Shown: piece by piece, positions 37,684 through 47,300 of the stretch | Numbering within the stretch: the stretch's first letter is position 1 | Layout of the letters: each line of letters starts with the position of its first letter | NCBI GenBank assembly: GCA_964423195.1 | Contig: CAYRDY010000001.1 | Span: 1 to 64,000 of the forward strand | DNA: 64,000 nucleotides | Direction: 5' to 3' | From: CAKRHR01 sp964423195 | Lineage (GTDB): Bacteria; Bacillota; Clostridia; Lachnospirales; Lachnospiraceae | The notes under the pieces: model-generated | What the model was told of the DNA's origin: nothing | The model's input: only the letters and a program-made list of their open reading frames with translations | Databases searched by the model: none | Made by a program: the position numbers and the translations under genes

Positions 37684-39519
37684 ATGAAGAATTTTAATGA
37701 CGCACAGATGGAGGCGATCCGGCATGTGGACGGGCCGATGATGGTGCTAGCCGGGCCGGGTTCCGGCAAGACGACCGTCATCACGCACCGGCTGAAATAT
37801 CTGATTGATACGGCAGGGGTTCCCCCTGCCAATATTCTCGTGGTTACATTTACGAGGGCGGCGGCTGAGGAGATGAGAGAGCGCTTCAGGACACTGATGG
37901 CGGGGAAGACTGTGCCGGTGAGTTTCGGGACGTTTCACAGCATTTTCTTTGCCATACTGAAGCATTCCTATGGCTATGAGACGTCCAGTATCATCGACGA
38001 GGGGCGCAAATATAAGATTTTTCGGGAGATCATTGACCGGCATGGCCTGGAGACGGAGGATGAGAACGAATTCATCTCGGCAGTGTCCGGGGAGATCAGC
38101 GTCGTCAAGGGCGAGATGATGGATGTCAACCATTATTATCCGATGAATTGTTCCTCCGAGGTTTTCAAGACGGTCTACGATGAATACCAGTCCATGCTCA
38201 GGCGTTACCGCCTGCTCGATTTTGATGATATGCTGGTCTATACCTATGAATTGTTCAGCCAGAGGAAAGATATTTTAAAGGCCTGGCAAAACAAGTTCAA
38301 ATACATTCTGATCGATGAGTTTCAGGATGTCAACAGGCTGCAGTATGAGATTGTCAGAATGCTGGCGGAGCCCCTGCAAAACCTCTTTATCGTCGGTGAC
38401 GACGACCAGTCGATCTACCATTTTCGGGGCGCCAGACCGGAGTTTATGCTGAATTTTGAAAATGATTACCCGCGGGCGCGGCGGGTCATTTTAAATATCA
38501 ATTATCGCTGCAGTGCGCCGATCGTGGCGGCGGCCGAGCGCTGCATCAGCCATAATCAGAACCGCTTTGCGAAGCATATGAAGGCACTCGCACAGACAGG
38601 ACGGCCGGTTGCCGTCTGCGGTTTCAAGACGCCGAGAGAGGAATGCGCGGCCGTGGTCCGTGAGATTTTGCGCCTGAAAGGGGAAAATGACATCGCCTAC
38701 AAGCAGATGGCGGTGCTGTTTCGCACCAATCACGGGTCGCGGCTGATCGCCGGTGAACTGATAGAGGCCAACATTCCATTTGCGTCGCGTGAGCGCATTC
38801 CGAATATGTTCGATCACTGGATCATGAAAAATATTATGGCCTATATCCAGGTGGCGATGGGGAGTACGGAGCGCAGAGACTATCTTCAGATTATCAATCG
38901 ACCCAACCGCTATGTCTCCAGACAGTGTTTTGACGAGGCGCAGGTGGATTTTGAGAAGGTGAAGCGGTATTATGAGGATAAACCGTGGATGATCGAGCGG
39001 CTGGAGAATTTTGAGGAGGATCTCCACATGATTGAGACGCTGCCGCCCTATGCGGCCCTCAACTATCTGCGAAATGCCGTCGGCTATGAGAACTATCTGT
39101 ATCATTATGCCCTGGACAGGCGCCTGCCGCCGGAGGATCTCATCGAAATATTTGACAATATCGAGGAGAGCGCCAGACCGTTCAAGACGTATGGCGCCTG
39201 GTTTGAATACATTGACGCGTACAGGGAGAAGCTGAGGAATCAGGTCAAAAGCGACAAGGGCGCGGCGCCGGACGCGGTCATGCTCTCGACCATGCACAGC
39301 GCCAAGGGCCTTGAATATGAGGCCGTTTTTGTGATTGATGCCAACGAGGGTGTCACGCCTTATCAGAAGGCGGTGCTCGACGAGGATATCGAGGAGGAGC
39401 GGCGGATGTTTTATGTGGCGCTGACCCGCGCCAAGCGATTTCTTGACGTTTATTACGTGAATGAGCGCAGCGGCAGGGCAGTCGAGCCGTCGAGATTTAT
39501 CGATGAAATTTTACATTGA
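37684..39519 (+). CDS. UvrD/PcrA-like superfamily 1 DNA helicase
   Basis: 611 residues, shorter than typical PcrA (about 740). Motif I is VLAGPGSGKTTVITHRL, Ia is LVVTFTRAAAEEM, II is YILIDEFQDVNRLQYE, III is VGDDDQSIYHFRGA, V-VI are LSTMHSAKGLEYEAVFVID and EERRMFYVALTRAK. These define an ATP-driven 3'-5' helicase. The C-terminal Tudor-like tail of PcrA is absent: the protein ends at PSRFIDEIL. It starts 11 nt after gltX. It is probably a repair helicase, but the short form may mark a paralogue rather than PcrA itself. Confidence 0.9.
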   Translation: MKNFNDAQMEAIRHVDGPMMVLAGPGSGKTTVITHRLKYLIDTAGVPPANILVVTFTRAAAEEMRERFRTLMAGKTVPVSFGTFHSIFFAILKHSYGYETSSIIDEGRKYKIFREIIDRHGLETEDENEFISAVSGEISVVKGEMMDVNHYYPMNCSSEVFKTVYDEYQSMLRRYRLLDFDDMLVYTYELFSQRKDILKAWQNKFKYILIDEFQDVNRLQYEIVRMLAEPLQNLFIVGDDDQSIYHFRGARPEFMLNFENDYPRARRVILNINYRCSAPIVAAAERCISHNQNRFAKHMKALAQTGRPVAVCGFKTPREECAAVVREILRLKGENDIAYKQMAVLFRTNHGSRLIAGELIEANIPFASRERIPNMFDHWIMKNIMAYIQVAMGSTERRDYLQIINRPNRYVSRQCFDEAQVDFEKVKRYYEDKPWMIERLENFEEDLHMIETLPPYAALNYLRNAVGYENYLYHYALDRRLPPEDLIEIFDNIEESARPFKTYGAWFEYIDAYREKLRNQVKSDKGAAPDAVMLSTMHSAKGLEYEAVFVIDANEGVTPYQKAVLDEDIEEERRMFYVALTRAKRFLDVYYVNERSGRAVEPSRFIDEILH

Positions 39520-39522
39520 CTC

Positions 39523-39551
39523 TTGATTAATGATGCCGGTTACGTTATAAT
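39523..39551 (+). promoter_or_regulatory. Promoter of the DUF1292 gene
   Basis: TTGATT (39523-39528), 17-bp spacer, TATAAT (39546-39551). The predicted leader is about 100 nt. Confidence 0.7.
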
Positions 39552-39579
39552 GAAATTTGTGGCTTGGCGGCTGATGACA

Positions 39580-39616
39580 ACAAGATATGGCCGCGGGGAT
39601 GATGGCCATATCTTGT
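39580..39616 (+). promoter_or_regulatory. Leader hairpin before the DUF1292 gene
   Basis: Perfect 13-bp stem ACAAGATATGGCC (39580-39592) with GGCCATATCTTGT (39604-39616) and an 11-nt loop. No U-run follows, so it is not an intrinsic terminator; it may protect the 5' end or bind a regulator. Confidence 0.6.
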
Positions 39617-39655
39617 GGCCGTCGGTGATTTTGAGAATAAGGATGGTTAATATCA

Positions 39656-40027
39656 ATGATTAAAAATACCAATGGATCAGAACCGGATCCTGATCTGAAT
39701 CATGAAATAACTGACGACGAGGATTTTGACACAATGACTTTGACGCTTGAGGATGGCCGGGAGATCGAGTGTGAAGTCCTGGCAGTGTTTCCTGTATATG
39801 ATAAGCAGTATATCGCCCTGCTGCCGGTCAGCGACGAGAGTGAGAGCGATGAGGGCATGGTTTATCTGTATCAGTATGTGGAGCTGGAGAATGATGAGAT
39901 CGATCTGATCAGCATCGAGGATGACGATGAGTATGATGTCGTGGCGGATGCATTTGATGAGATGATCGATGAGCAGACGCTTGAAGAATTGTGTGATGAA
40001 TTGTTTGAGGTAGATGACGATGAGTAG
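39656..40027 (+). CDS. DUF1292 family protein
   Basis: 123 residues, strongly acidic. The conserved core is TLTLEDGREIECEVLAVFPV, YIALLPVSDE and EGMVYLYQYVE, the DUF1292 (YrzB-like) fold. The acidic N- and C-terminal tails (ITDDEDFD and LFEVDDDE) are extra. Function of the family is unknown; it is usually near ruvX and other small conserved genes in Firmicutes, but not here. It has its own promoter and a long hairpin in the leader. Confidence 0.85.
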   Translation: MIKNTNGSEPDPDLNHEITDDEDFDTMTLTLEDGREIECEVLAVFPVYDKQYIALLPVSDESESDEGMVYLYQYVELENDEIDLISIEDDDEYDVVADAFDEMIDEQTLEELCDELFEVDDDE

Positions 40028-40072
40028 GCGTTCAGGCTTTATGGATGGTTACTCGTGTTCATCTCAACGAGG

Positions 40073-40102
40073 CCCTGTAAGCGGTAGCTGTGCAGGGTTT
40101 TT
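40073..40102 (+). terminator. Terminator after the DUF1292 gene
   Basis: CCCTG (40073-40077) pairs with CAGGG (40093-40097), inner stem AGC/GCT with GGTA loop, then TTTTT 40098-40102. Confidence 0.65.
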
Positions 40103-40125
40103 CATTCACGCTTTCGATCAAATAG

Positions 40126-40983
40126 ATGGCGGTTCCATTGACGGACGCTAAGTTAAAAGGACAGGGAAGCAAATTGTTCAGACAAGATGTGAATATAAAA
40201 ATTTTCAATAGAGAGCTGCGCCTCAATGTGGGGGCGGTGGTTCTGTCCGTCGCGGCTGTTGTTCTGATTCTGATTTTATTCTTACTTGGTCACAGAACTT
40301 CACGGAGTACGTCAGATGAGGATCTTGAAGCCGGCATTTCCTATATCAGGAGCCTGGAGACAAAGGGAACCGCGGAGGTTGAACAGCAGATCAAGGCGGT
40401 TGAGCGGGAGGAAATGCGACTGGCGCTTGAGCAGGGCGAGATCGATGTGTGGCAGATGCTCAATGATACCGTGATTCTGGGTGATTCCAGAGCTGTCGGC
40501 TTTTACGTCTTTGAGTACATTGAGCAGCGGCGCGTGCTGGCCGAGGCCGGTTCCACGATCCGCAATATTGAGGGGCATATTCCTGAGCTTGAGGCGCTCA
40601 ATCCCTCGGTGGTCGTGCTCTCCTATGGGATCAATGATATGAACATCGGCTTCTGGGGCACGGTTGAGGAATATATGAACGAGTATGCCCAGATTGTTCA
40701 GAAACTGCAGAGCGAGCTGCCGGACACAGCGATTTACATCAACTCGATCATTCCGGTGACGGAACAGGCTTTCAGCCAGGGGCCGAAGTGGCAGGAGATT
40801 CCGGACTGGAACAGTTATATGAAGCAGTATTGCGCGGAGAATAACATTCATTTTATAGATGTCAGCGACACGGTAGAGCAACACAATGATCTCCACGATC
40901 CAGGCGACGGAATTCACATGCAGAGCGCGTTTTATCCGTACTGGGCGATGGATATCGTTTTGGAGGTATTTGAGGGTGAATAA
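40126..40983 (+). CDS. Membrane-anchored SGNH-type esterase
   Basis: 285 residues with one membrane helix at about 35-55 (NVGAVVLSVAAVVLILILFLL), so the enzyme faces outside. The SGNH hydrolase motifs are present: GDSR with Ser121 (block I), the YGINDMN block with catalytic-fold Asn, and D261-xx-H264 in GDGIHMQS. Such proteins remove or transfer acyl groups on surface glycans. No ribosome site precedes ATG 40126; TTG 40174 (after GGACAGGG) is an alternative start that still keeps the helix. It overlaps the DUF4358 gene by 8 nt and heads the four-gene run with MBOAT and DHHW proteins. Confidence 0.8.
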   Translation: MAVPLTDAKLKGQGSKLFRQDVNIKIFNRELRLNVGAVVLSVAAVVLILILFLLGHRTSRSTSDEDLEAGISYIRSLETKGTAEVEQQIKAVEREEMRLALEQGEIDVWQMLNDTVILGDSRAVGFYVFEYIEQRRVLAEAGSTIRNIEGHIPELEALNPSVVVLSYGINDMNIGFWGTVEEYMNEYAQIVQKLQSELPDTAIYINSIIPVTEQAFSQGPKWQEIPDWNSYMKQYCAENNIHFIDVSDTVEQHNDLHDPGDGIHMQSAFYPYWAMDIVLEVFEGE

Positions 40984-41458
40984 AATATATTCGTTGTTAA
41001 TGCCCGTCCGCATCGGCATGGTGGCGGTATTGCTGTTGGTGATTATCTGGCTGCAGGTCGGGACGCGCACCAGCGACGCGGATATCCGTGAGGTTGCCAT
41101 GAATGTCACAGCGGCTGTCAGCCTGGATTCCGTGCAGGAGAGTTCCAATCGAATGTTTAAAAAGTTTTACGGCTTAAATGCCAGTGACTACGAGGGCGTG
41201 GTGCTCTACGCGCCGGTGAGCAATATGGACGCGGAGGAGATTCTGATCGTCAAGCTCAGGGACAGCGCGCAGGCCGAGCAGGTACAGGCGGCCATCGAGT
41301 CGCGGCTGGCCACGCAGAAATCGAGTTTTGAGGGATACGGCATCGAACAGTTTGATCTGCTTGAGAGACATATCCTGGATGTGCGGGGCAATTATATCCT
41401 GTATATTGTCCACGCCGACGCTGAAAAGGCGGATCAGGCTTTCAGAAAAAGCCTGTAG
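40976..41458 (+). CDS. DUF4358 family protein, likely membrane-anchored
   Basis: 160 residues. GTG 40976 lies within the end of the preceding gene, with GGAGG about ten bases upstream. One N-terminal hydrophobic segment (VAVLLLVIIWLQV) is a signal anchor. The rest matches the DUF4358 type: FYGLNASDYEGVVLYAPVSN, AEEILIVKLRD and a C-terminal QVQAAIESRLATQKSSFEGY. Its function is unknown. It sits between the SGNH esterase and the MBOAT acyltransferase and is probably an accessory protein of that system. Confidence 0.8.
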   Translation: MNKIYSLLMPVRIGMVAVLLLVIIWLQVGTRTSDADIREVAMNVTAAVSLDSVQESSNRMFKKFYGLNASDYEGVVLYAPVSNMDAEEILIVKLRDSAQAEQVQAAIESRLATQKSSFEGYGIEQFDLLERHILDVRGNYILYIVHADAEKADQAFRKSL

Positions 41459-41498
41459 AATACGCGGCGCATGAGCGTTTACAGAGAGGACATTGATC

Positions 41499-42911
41499 AT
41501 GATATTCAGTAGTATATTTTTCCTGTTCGTGTTTTTGCCGATCACGTTGCTGCTCTATTATATCGTTCCATGGAAGGTGAAGAACGCGGTGCTCCTTCTG
41601 TGCAGCCTGGTGTTTTACGCGTGGGGGGAGCCGGTCTATGTTTTTTTGATGCTGTTCAGCATTATTTTTAATTATATCGGCGGCGTGGAGATCGACCATT
41701 TTCAGACGGAGGGCAAGGCGGTCCGGAAAAAGATCAGTTTTTTATTCACCCTGATCGTCAATCTGGCCGTGCTGGGATTTTTTAAATATTACGGTTTCCT
41801 GATCGAAAATCTCAATGTGATCCTGCCAATTGATATCCCTTACCGAGAGCTGCCGCTGCCGATAGGCATTTCATTCTATACGTTTCAGACACTCTCATAT
41901 ATCATCGACGTTTATCGGGGCAAGGTGCCGGTGCAGAAAAATTTTATCACTTTCGGCACATATGTGACGATGTTTCCACAGCTGATCGCCGGCCCGATCG
42001 TGCGCTATGCCGATGTGGCAAAGCAGCTTGAGAAGAGACGTCTCTCCCTGTACAAGTTCGGCCATGGCGTCGCATGGTTCTTGCGGGGCCTCGGCAAAAA
42101 GGTTCTGTTGGCGAACAATATCGGCATGGCGTGGGAGGCCATCTCCGCGCTCGCGCCCGCGAACCGCTCCGTGCTGACGGTATGGATCGGTGCGCTGGCT
42201 TATGCCATGCAGATTTATTTTGACTTCAGCGGATATTCGGATATGGCAGTCGGCCTCGGAAAGATGCTGGGCTTCGAGTTTGTGAGAAACTTCAATTACC
42301 CGTATATCTCCAAGAGCGTGACGGATTTCTGGCGCCGATGGCACATCTCGCTGAGCTCGTGGTTCAGGGAATATGTCTATATTCCTCTCGGCGGCAACCG
42401 TGTATCCAAAATCAAACATGTCAGAAATATCATGGTGGTCTGGCTTCTCACCGGCCTCTGGCACGGCGCGGCATGGAATTTTGTCGTCTGGGGGCTCTAC
42501 TACGGCGTGTGGCTGCTGATCGAGAAATATTTTCTTGCCTCGCTGCTGGAAAAGATCCCGGCCTTTTTCAGACATCTCTATACCTGTCTGATCGTTCTCT
42601 TCGGCTGGGTGCTTTTCGCGTCGCCTACCCTGGGGGATGCCGTGATCTATATGGGAAATATGATCGGCATCGGCGGGAGCGGGTTCATTGACGGCACAGG
42701 ACTTTATTATCTGGCCGGAAATCTGATTCTGCTGATCATCTGCTGTCTGGGATCAACGCCGCTGATATGGCAAAAGTACAGAAAATTTGCGCTAAAGAAG
42801 GGCACTGCGCCGTCGGTGGTGGCGGCTGGGATCTACACATTGATTCTGGTATGTTCGATGGCTTACCTTGTCAATGCGACATACAATCCGTTCCTGTATT
42901 TTAGGTTTTGA
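41499..42911 (+). CDS. MBOAT-family membrane O-acyltransferase (AlgI/DltB/PatA type)
   Basis: 470 residues, polytopic membrane protein with about ten hydrophobic segments. LIAGPIVRYADV and YFDFSGYSDMAVGLGKMLGF are AlgI-type signatures, and the catalytic His is H322 in LTGLWHGAAWNFVVWG. MBOAT proteins move acyl groups, usually acetyl, across the membrane onto wall or capsule polymers. ATG 41499 is used, with GAGAGGA upstream; TTG 41493 is in frame. The DHHW gene 24 nt downstream provides the likely extracellular transfer partner, as in alginate (AlgI/AlgJ) and peptidoglycan (PatA/PatB) acetylation. The acceptor polymer cannot be read here. Confidence 0.92.
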   Translation: MIFSSIFFLFVFLPITLLLYYIVPWKVKNAVLLLCSLVFYAWGEPVYVFLMLFSIIFNYIGGVEIDHFQTEGKAVRKKISFLFTLIVNLAVLGFFKYYGFLIENLNVILPIDIPYRELPLPIGISFYTFQTLSYIIDVYRGKVPVQKNFITFGTYVTMFPQLIAGPIVRYADVAKQLEKRRLSLYKFGHGVAWFLRGLGKKVLLANNIGMAWEAISALAPANRSVLTVWIGALAYAMQIYFDFSGYSDMAVGLGKMLGFEFVRNFNYPYISKSVTDFWRRWHISLSSWFREYVYIPLGGNRVSKIKHVRNIMVVWLLTGLWHGAAWNFVVWGLYYGVWLLIEKYFLASLLEKIPAFFRHLYTCLIVLFGWVLFASPTLGDAVIYMGNMIGIGGSGFIDGTGLYYLAGNLILLIICCLGSTPLIWQKYRKFALKKGTAPSVVAAGIYTLILVCSMAYLVNATYNPFLYFRF

Positions 42912-42935
42912 TGAGGGAGAGGAGAGGCTTTGAGT

Positions 42936-44117
42936 ATGCGAAGACGGAAGCTGACGTCCGAGGAGAAAAAGAGAATCCTCAGGGAGCGCAGCTATAAAAT
43001 ATACCTAAAATTAGCGCTGATCTTTATTGTTGTGATTTTGGTCGTCACCGTCCTTAATCTGGCGGTAAAGGACAAGAGTTATTCCGAGACTGAGAACAGG
43101 AAGCTCGCCCAGTGGCCGCAGATATCCCTGAACAGTCTGGCCGACGGCAGGTTCATGACGGAAGTCGAAGATTATGTGACCGATCAGTTTTTCCTGAGAG
43201 ACCAGTGGATCAAACTCAAGCTCGGACAGGATATGCTGATGGGGAGACGCGAGTCCAACGGTGTCTATCTGGGAAAGAACGGCTATCTGATCGAGATTCC
43301 GGACACGCCGGACATGGACGCTGTGGACAGAAATCTGCGCGCCATCCATGATTTTGCCGCCAGGCAGGCAGGCGTCAACACGGTCATGGCGCTTGTGCCC
43401 AACGCAGTCTACGTCTGTGAGCAGAATCTGCCTTCGCACGCGCCCGTGCGCGATCAGGGGGAGGATATCAGTCACGCCCGTTCGATGACCGGCGATGTCC
43501 TCAATTTCATCGATCTAACAGACACGATGCTGATGCACAGCACGGAGGAGATTTATTATAAAACGGATCATCACTGGACAAGTCTCGGCGCCCAGTACGC
43601 GTTTGAGACGCTGAGCAGCGCGCTGGGCATCCAGAATCCGGTGCATGATTACAAGGTCTATCCCGTGACGCACAGTTTTTCCGGGACGCTGGCCTCCAAG
43701 AGCGGCTACGGCGGGTCGGAGGACACGATCGAGATCTATGTGCCTGTGACCACAAATCTCAATTATGTGGTCAATTACACGGACACGCTTGAGAAAAGCG
43801 CCTCGATCTATGACAGCGCGGCGCTTGAGAAAAAAGATAAATATGAGGTGTTCTTCGGCGGGAACCATATGCGCGTCGATATCAGTACGCCGCTGCCGGA
43901 GAATAAAAATCTGCTGCTGATCAAGGATTCCTATGCCAACTGTTTTGTGCAGTTTCTGACGCCGTATTTCAGAAATATCATCATGATCGACCCCAGATAT
44001 TTTTATGAGAGTGTGGACAAATTGGTCTCGGATTATGGGATCACCGACATTTTGTTTTTATACAATGTCAATACATTTATGACGGATACGTCCATTGCGG
44101 ATGTCCTGGAGGAGTAG
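42936..44117 (+). CDS. DHHW family protein, AlgJ/AlgX-like acyltransferase partner
   Basis: 394 residues. Basic N-terminus, then one membrane helix (LALIFIVVILVVTVLNLAV, about 25-45), then an extracellular SGNH-fold domain. The family motif D211-H212-H213-W214 is seen in YYKTDHHWTSLG, and LLLIKDSYANCFVQFL carries the likely Ser block. ENRKLAQWPQIS is the usual N-terminal segment. Proteins of this group accept the acyl group handed over by MBOAT proteins and place it on sugar. ATG 42936 has GGAGAGG at 42921-42927. Last gene of the operon. Confidence 0.88.
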   Translation: MRRRKLTSEEKKRILRERSYKIYLKLALIFIVVILVVTVLNLAVKDKSYSETENRKLAQWPQISLNSLADGRFMTEVEDYVTDQFFLRDQWIKLKLGQDMLMGRRESNGVYLGKNGYLIEIPDTPDMDAVDRNLRAIHDFAARQAGVNTVMALVPNAVYVCEQNLPSHAPVRDQGEDISHARSMTGDVLNFIDLTDTMLMHSTEEIYYKTDHHWTSLGAQYAFETLSSALGIQNPVHDYKVYPVTHSFSGTLASKSGYGGSEDTIEIYVPVTTNLNYVVNYTDTLEKSASIYDSAALEKKDKYEVFFGGNHMRVDISTPLPENKNLLLIKDSYANCFVQFLTPYFRNIIMIDPRYFYESVDKLVSDYGITDILFLYNVNTFMTDTSIADVLEE

Positions 44118-44341
44118 CGGCGGATCCGCTAATATCCGCGGATGACGCGCCTTGACGCATCACAGTGTTTTTACGGCTGCGGGAAGTGCGCGGTCTCGAT
44201 TGAGCGCCTCACAGGCACGTCGTCAACCGAGATACAAATGTCCGCGTGGAGAGCTCAGAGTAAACTTTCATGCGCCGCTATCACGGCGCAACACCATGGA
44301 TGAATGGTACCGGCTTCGCCGGGTCAGGAGGATAGAACATC

Positions 44342-47300
44342 ATGAATAAAGTTCGGCGCATTTATGTTGAGAAGAAACCGTCTTACGCGGTGGCGGCCGG
44401 GGAATTGCTCGATAATATCCGCAATGATCTGGGCATCAGCCACGTCCGGAGCGTTCGGGTATTCAATCGCTATGATATCGAGAATCTCTCCGAGGCGGTT
44501 TATCAGGCGGCAAAGGACACCGTATTTTCTGAACCGCCGGTCGACAGACTCTATGAGGAGGAATTGCCGGCCGACGCGGTCGGTCCGAGCTTTGGCGTTG
44601 AGTATCTGCCGGGTCAGTTTGATCAGCGCGCGGATTCCGCCGTGCAGTGCGTGAAGCTCCTCAGTGAGGACGAGGATCCGATCATCCGCTACGCAACCTT
44701 TTACGTGATCGACGGCGATCTAAGCCCGGAGGAGTTTGACAGGATCAAGGCTTTCTGTATCAATCCGGTGGATTCGCGGGCGTGCGGCTGCGAAAAGCCC
44801 GCCACGCTGGCAACTTCCTATGAGGAGCCGGCAAATGTGCATATTTTTGAGGATTTCAATACGATGCCGGAGGCGGATTTTCAGGCGCTCTATGAGCGCC
44901 TCAATTTAGCCATGACCTATGAGGATTTCAGATTTATCCGTGAATATTTCAAAAATGAGGAGAAGCGCGGCCCTTCCATGACCGAGATCCGCGTGCTCGA
45001 TACCTATTGGTCGGATCACTGCCGGCACACGACGTTTCTGACGGAGCTTAAAAATATCGAATTTGAGGATGGATATTATCGCAAACCGATTGAGGATACA
45101 TTCAAGCTGTATAAGTCGCATCACGACGAGATTTTTGCCGGCCGTGACGACAAATACGTATCGCTGATGGACATCGCCCTGATGGCCATGCGCAAGCTCA
45201 AGGCGGAGGGAAAACTCGATGATATGGAGGAATCCGACGAGATCAATGCCTGCAGTATCGTGGTGCCGGTGGCGGTCGACGGCGAAACTGAGGAATGGCT
45301 CGTCAGTTTTAAGAATGAGACCCACAATCATCCGACGGAGATCGAGCCGTTCGGCGGGGCTGCCACATGTCTCGGCGGCGCGATCAGGGATCCGCTCTCA
45401 GGGCGGACCTATGTCTATCAGGCCATGCGCGTGACCGGCGCGGCCGACCCGACCGTACCGCTGTCCGAGACGCTTCCGGGGAAGCTGCCGCAGCGAAAGA
45501 TTGTGACCGGCGCCGCGCAGGGCTACAGCTCCTACGGCAATCAGATCGGCCTTGCGACAGGCCTGGTCAGCGAGATCTATCATCCGGATTTTGTGGCTAA
45601 GCGCTTGGAGATCGGCGCGGTCATCGGCGCCGCGCCGCGCAGGAATGTGGTGCGGGGGAATTCTGACCCCGGCGACAAGGTCATTCTGCTGGGCGGCCGC
45701 ACCGGCCGCGATGGCTGCGGCGGAGCCACGGGTTCCTCCAAGGCACATACATCGCTGTCCCTGGATACCTGCGGGGCTGAGGTCCAGAAGGGGAACGCGC
45801 CGACGGAGCGGAAGCTGCAGCGCCTCTTCAGAAAAGAAAAGGTCAGCCGCATGATCAAAAAGTGCAATGATTTCGGCGCCGGCGGCGTGTCGGTGGCCAT
45901 CGGTGAGCTGGCCGCAGGCCTGCGCATCAATCTGGATATCGTACCAAAAAAATATGCGGGCCTCGATGGCACGGAGCTGGCGATCTCCGAGTCCCAGGAG
46001 CGCATGGCGGTCGTGATTGACGCCGCGGATGTCGATGCCTTCCTCGCCTGTGCGGAGGAGGAAAATCTTGAGGCCGTCTGTGTGGCGGAGGTCACACAGG
46101 AGCCGCGGCTGGTGATGCTGTGGCGCGGGAGGGAGATCGTCAATATCTCCAGGGCTTTCTTAGATACCAACGGCGCGCATCAGGAGACGGATGTGCTGGT
46201 GCGGATGCCGTCTGAGCGTGACCGGTTTTTTGAGAGGCGTCCGTATGAGGCGCTAAATCTCAGAGAGACCTGGCTAAAAATGCTCTCGGACCTCAATGTC
46301 TGCTCGCAGAGAGGCCTGGTGGAGCGCTTTGACGGCTCGATCGGCGCGGGCAGCGTCTATATGCCTTATGGCGGCAAATATCAGATGACGCCGGTTCAGA
46401 CCATGGTCGGCAAGCTGCCGGTGCCATCGGGAAAAACGCACACGGTGACCATGATGAGCTACGGGTATGATCCGTATCTGTCAAGCTGGAGTCCATTTCA
46501 CGGTGCCATCTACGCGGTCGTGGATTCCGTAGCCAAGGTGGTGGCGGCCGGCGGTGATTATCGCCGGATACGATTTACTTTTCAGGAATATTTTAAACGC
46601 CTTGGGAAGGACAGGGAGCGCTGGGGACAGCCGATGAGCGCGCTGCTCGGCGCCTATCACGCGCAGCTCGGCTTCGGGCTGCCGTCGATCGGGGGCAAGG
46701 ATTCCATGTCCGGCACATTCAATGACATCGATGTGCCGCCGACACTGGTGTCATTCGCGGTGAATGTCGCGGATGACAGGGAAGTGATCACGCCGGAACT
46801 TAAAAGCGCCGGCGATCGCCTCGTCATCTTTCCGATTGCCAGGGATGCCTATGACCTGCCGGATTATCGGCAGATCAAGGCGCAGTATGCGAAAATATAT
46901 GAACTGATCAAAAAGCGAGTGATCGTCTCCGCCTACGCTGTGGGCTGTGGCGGTGTCGCCGCCGCGGTCAGCAAAATGGCATTCGGCAACGGCCTGGGTG
47001 TCCGGCTCAGTGACGCGATCACGAGGGATACCTTATTTAAGGCTGCCTACGGCAATATCATCGCGGAGGTCTCGGAGGCGAATCTGGCGGAGATTGATGC
47101 CAGCCACTGTGTGATTGGCGAGGTGACAGGGCGGCCAGAATTTGTCTGTCAGGATGCCGTGATTCCGATGCGTGAGGCGTTCACGGCGTGGACGCGCACT
47201 CTTGAGGATGTCTATCCGGTGCATGCCGGCGTGGCGGATGTCGAACTTCAGGATCAGCTCTATGACACCAGAGAGATTTACGTGTGCAGGCATCAGGTGG

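Noticed and set aside
44118..44341. Purine riboswitch upstream of purL
   Set aside because: Hairpins are present, but the conserved three-way junction sequence was not recognised.
44152..44349. 65-codon frame upstream of purL
   Set aside because: No ribosome site, Arg-rich composition typical of a shadow frame, and it overlaps the purL start.
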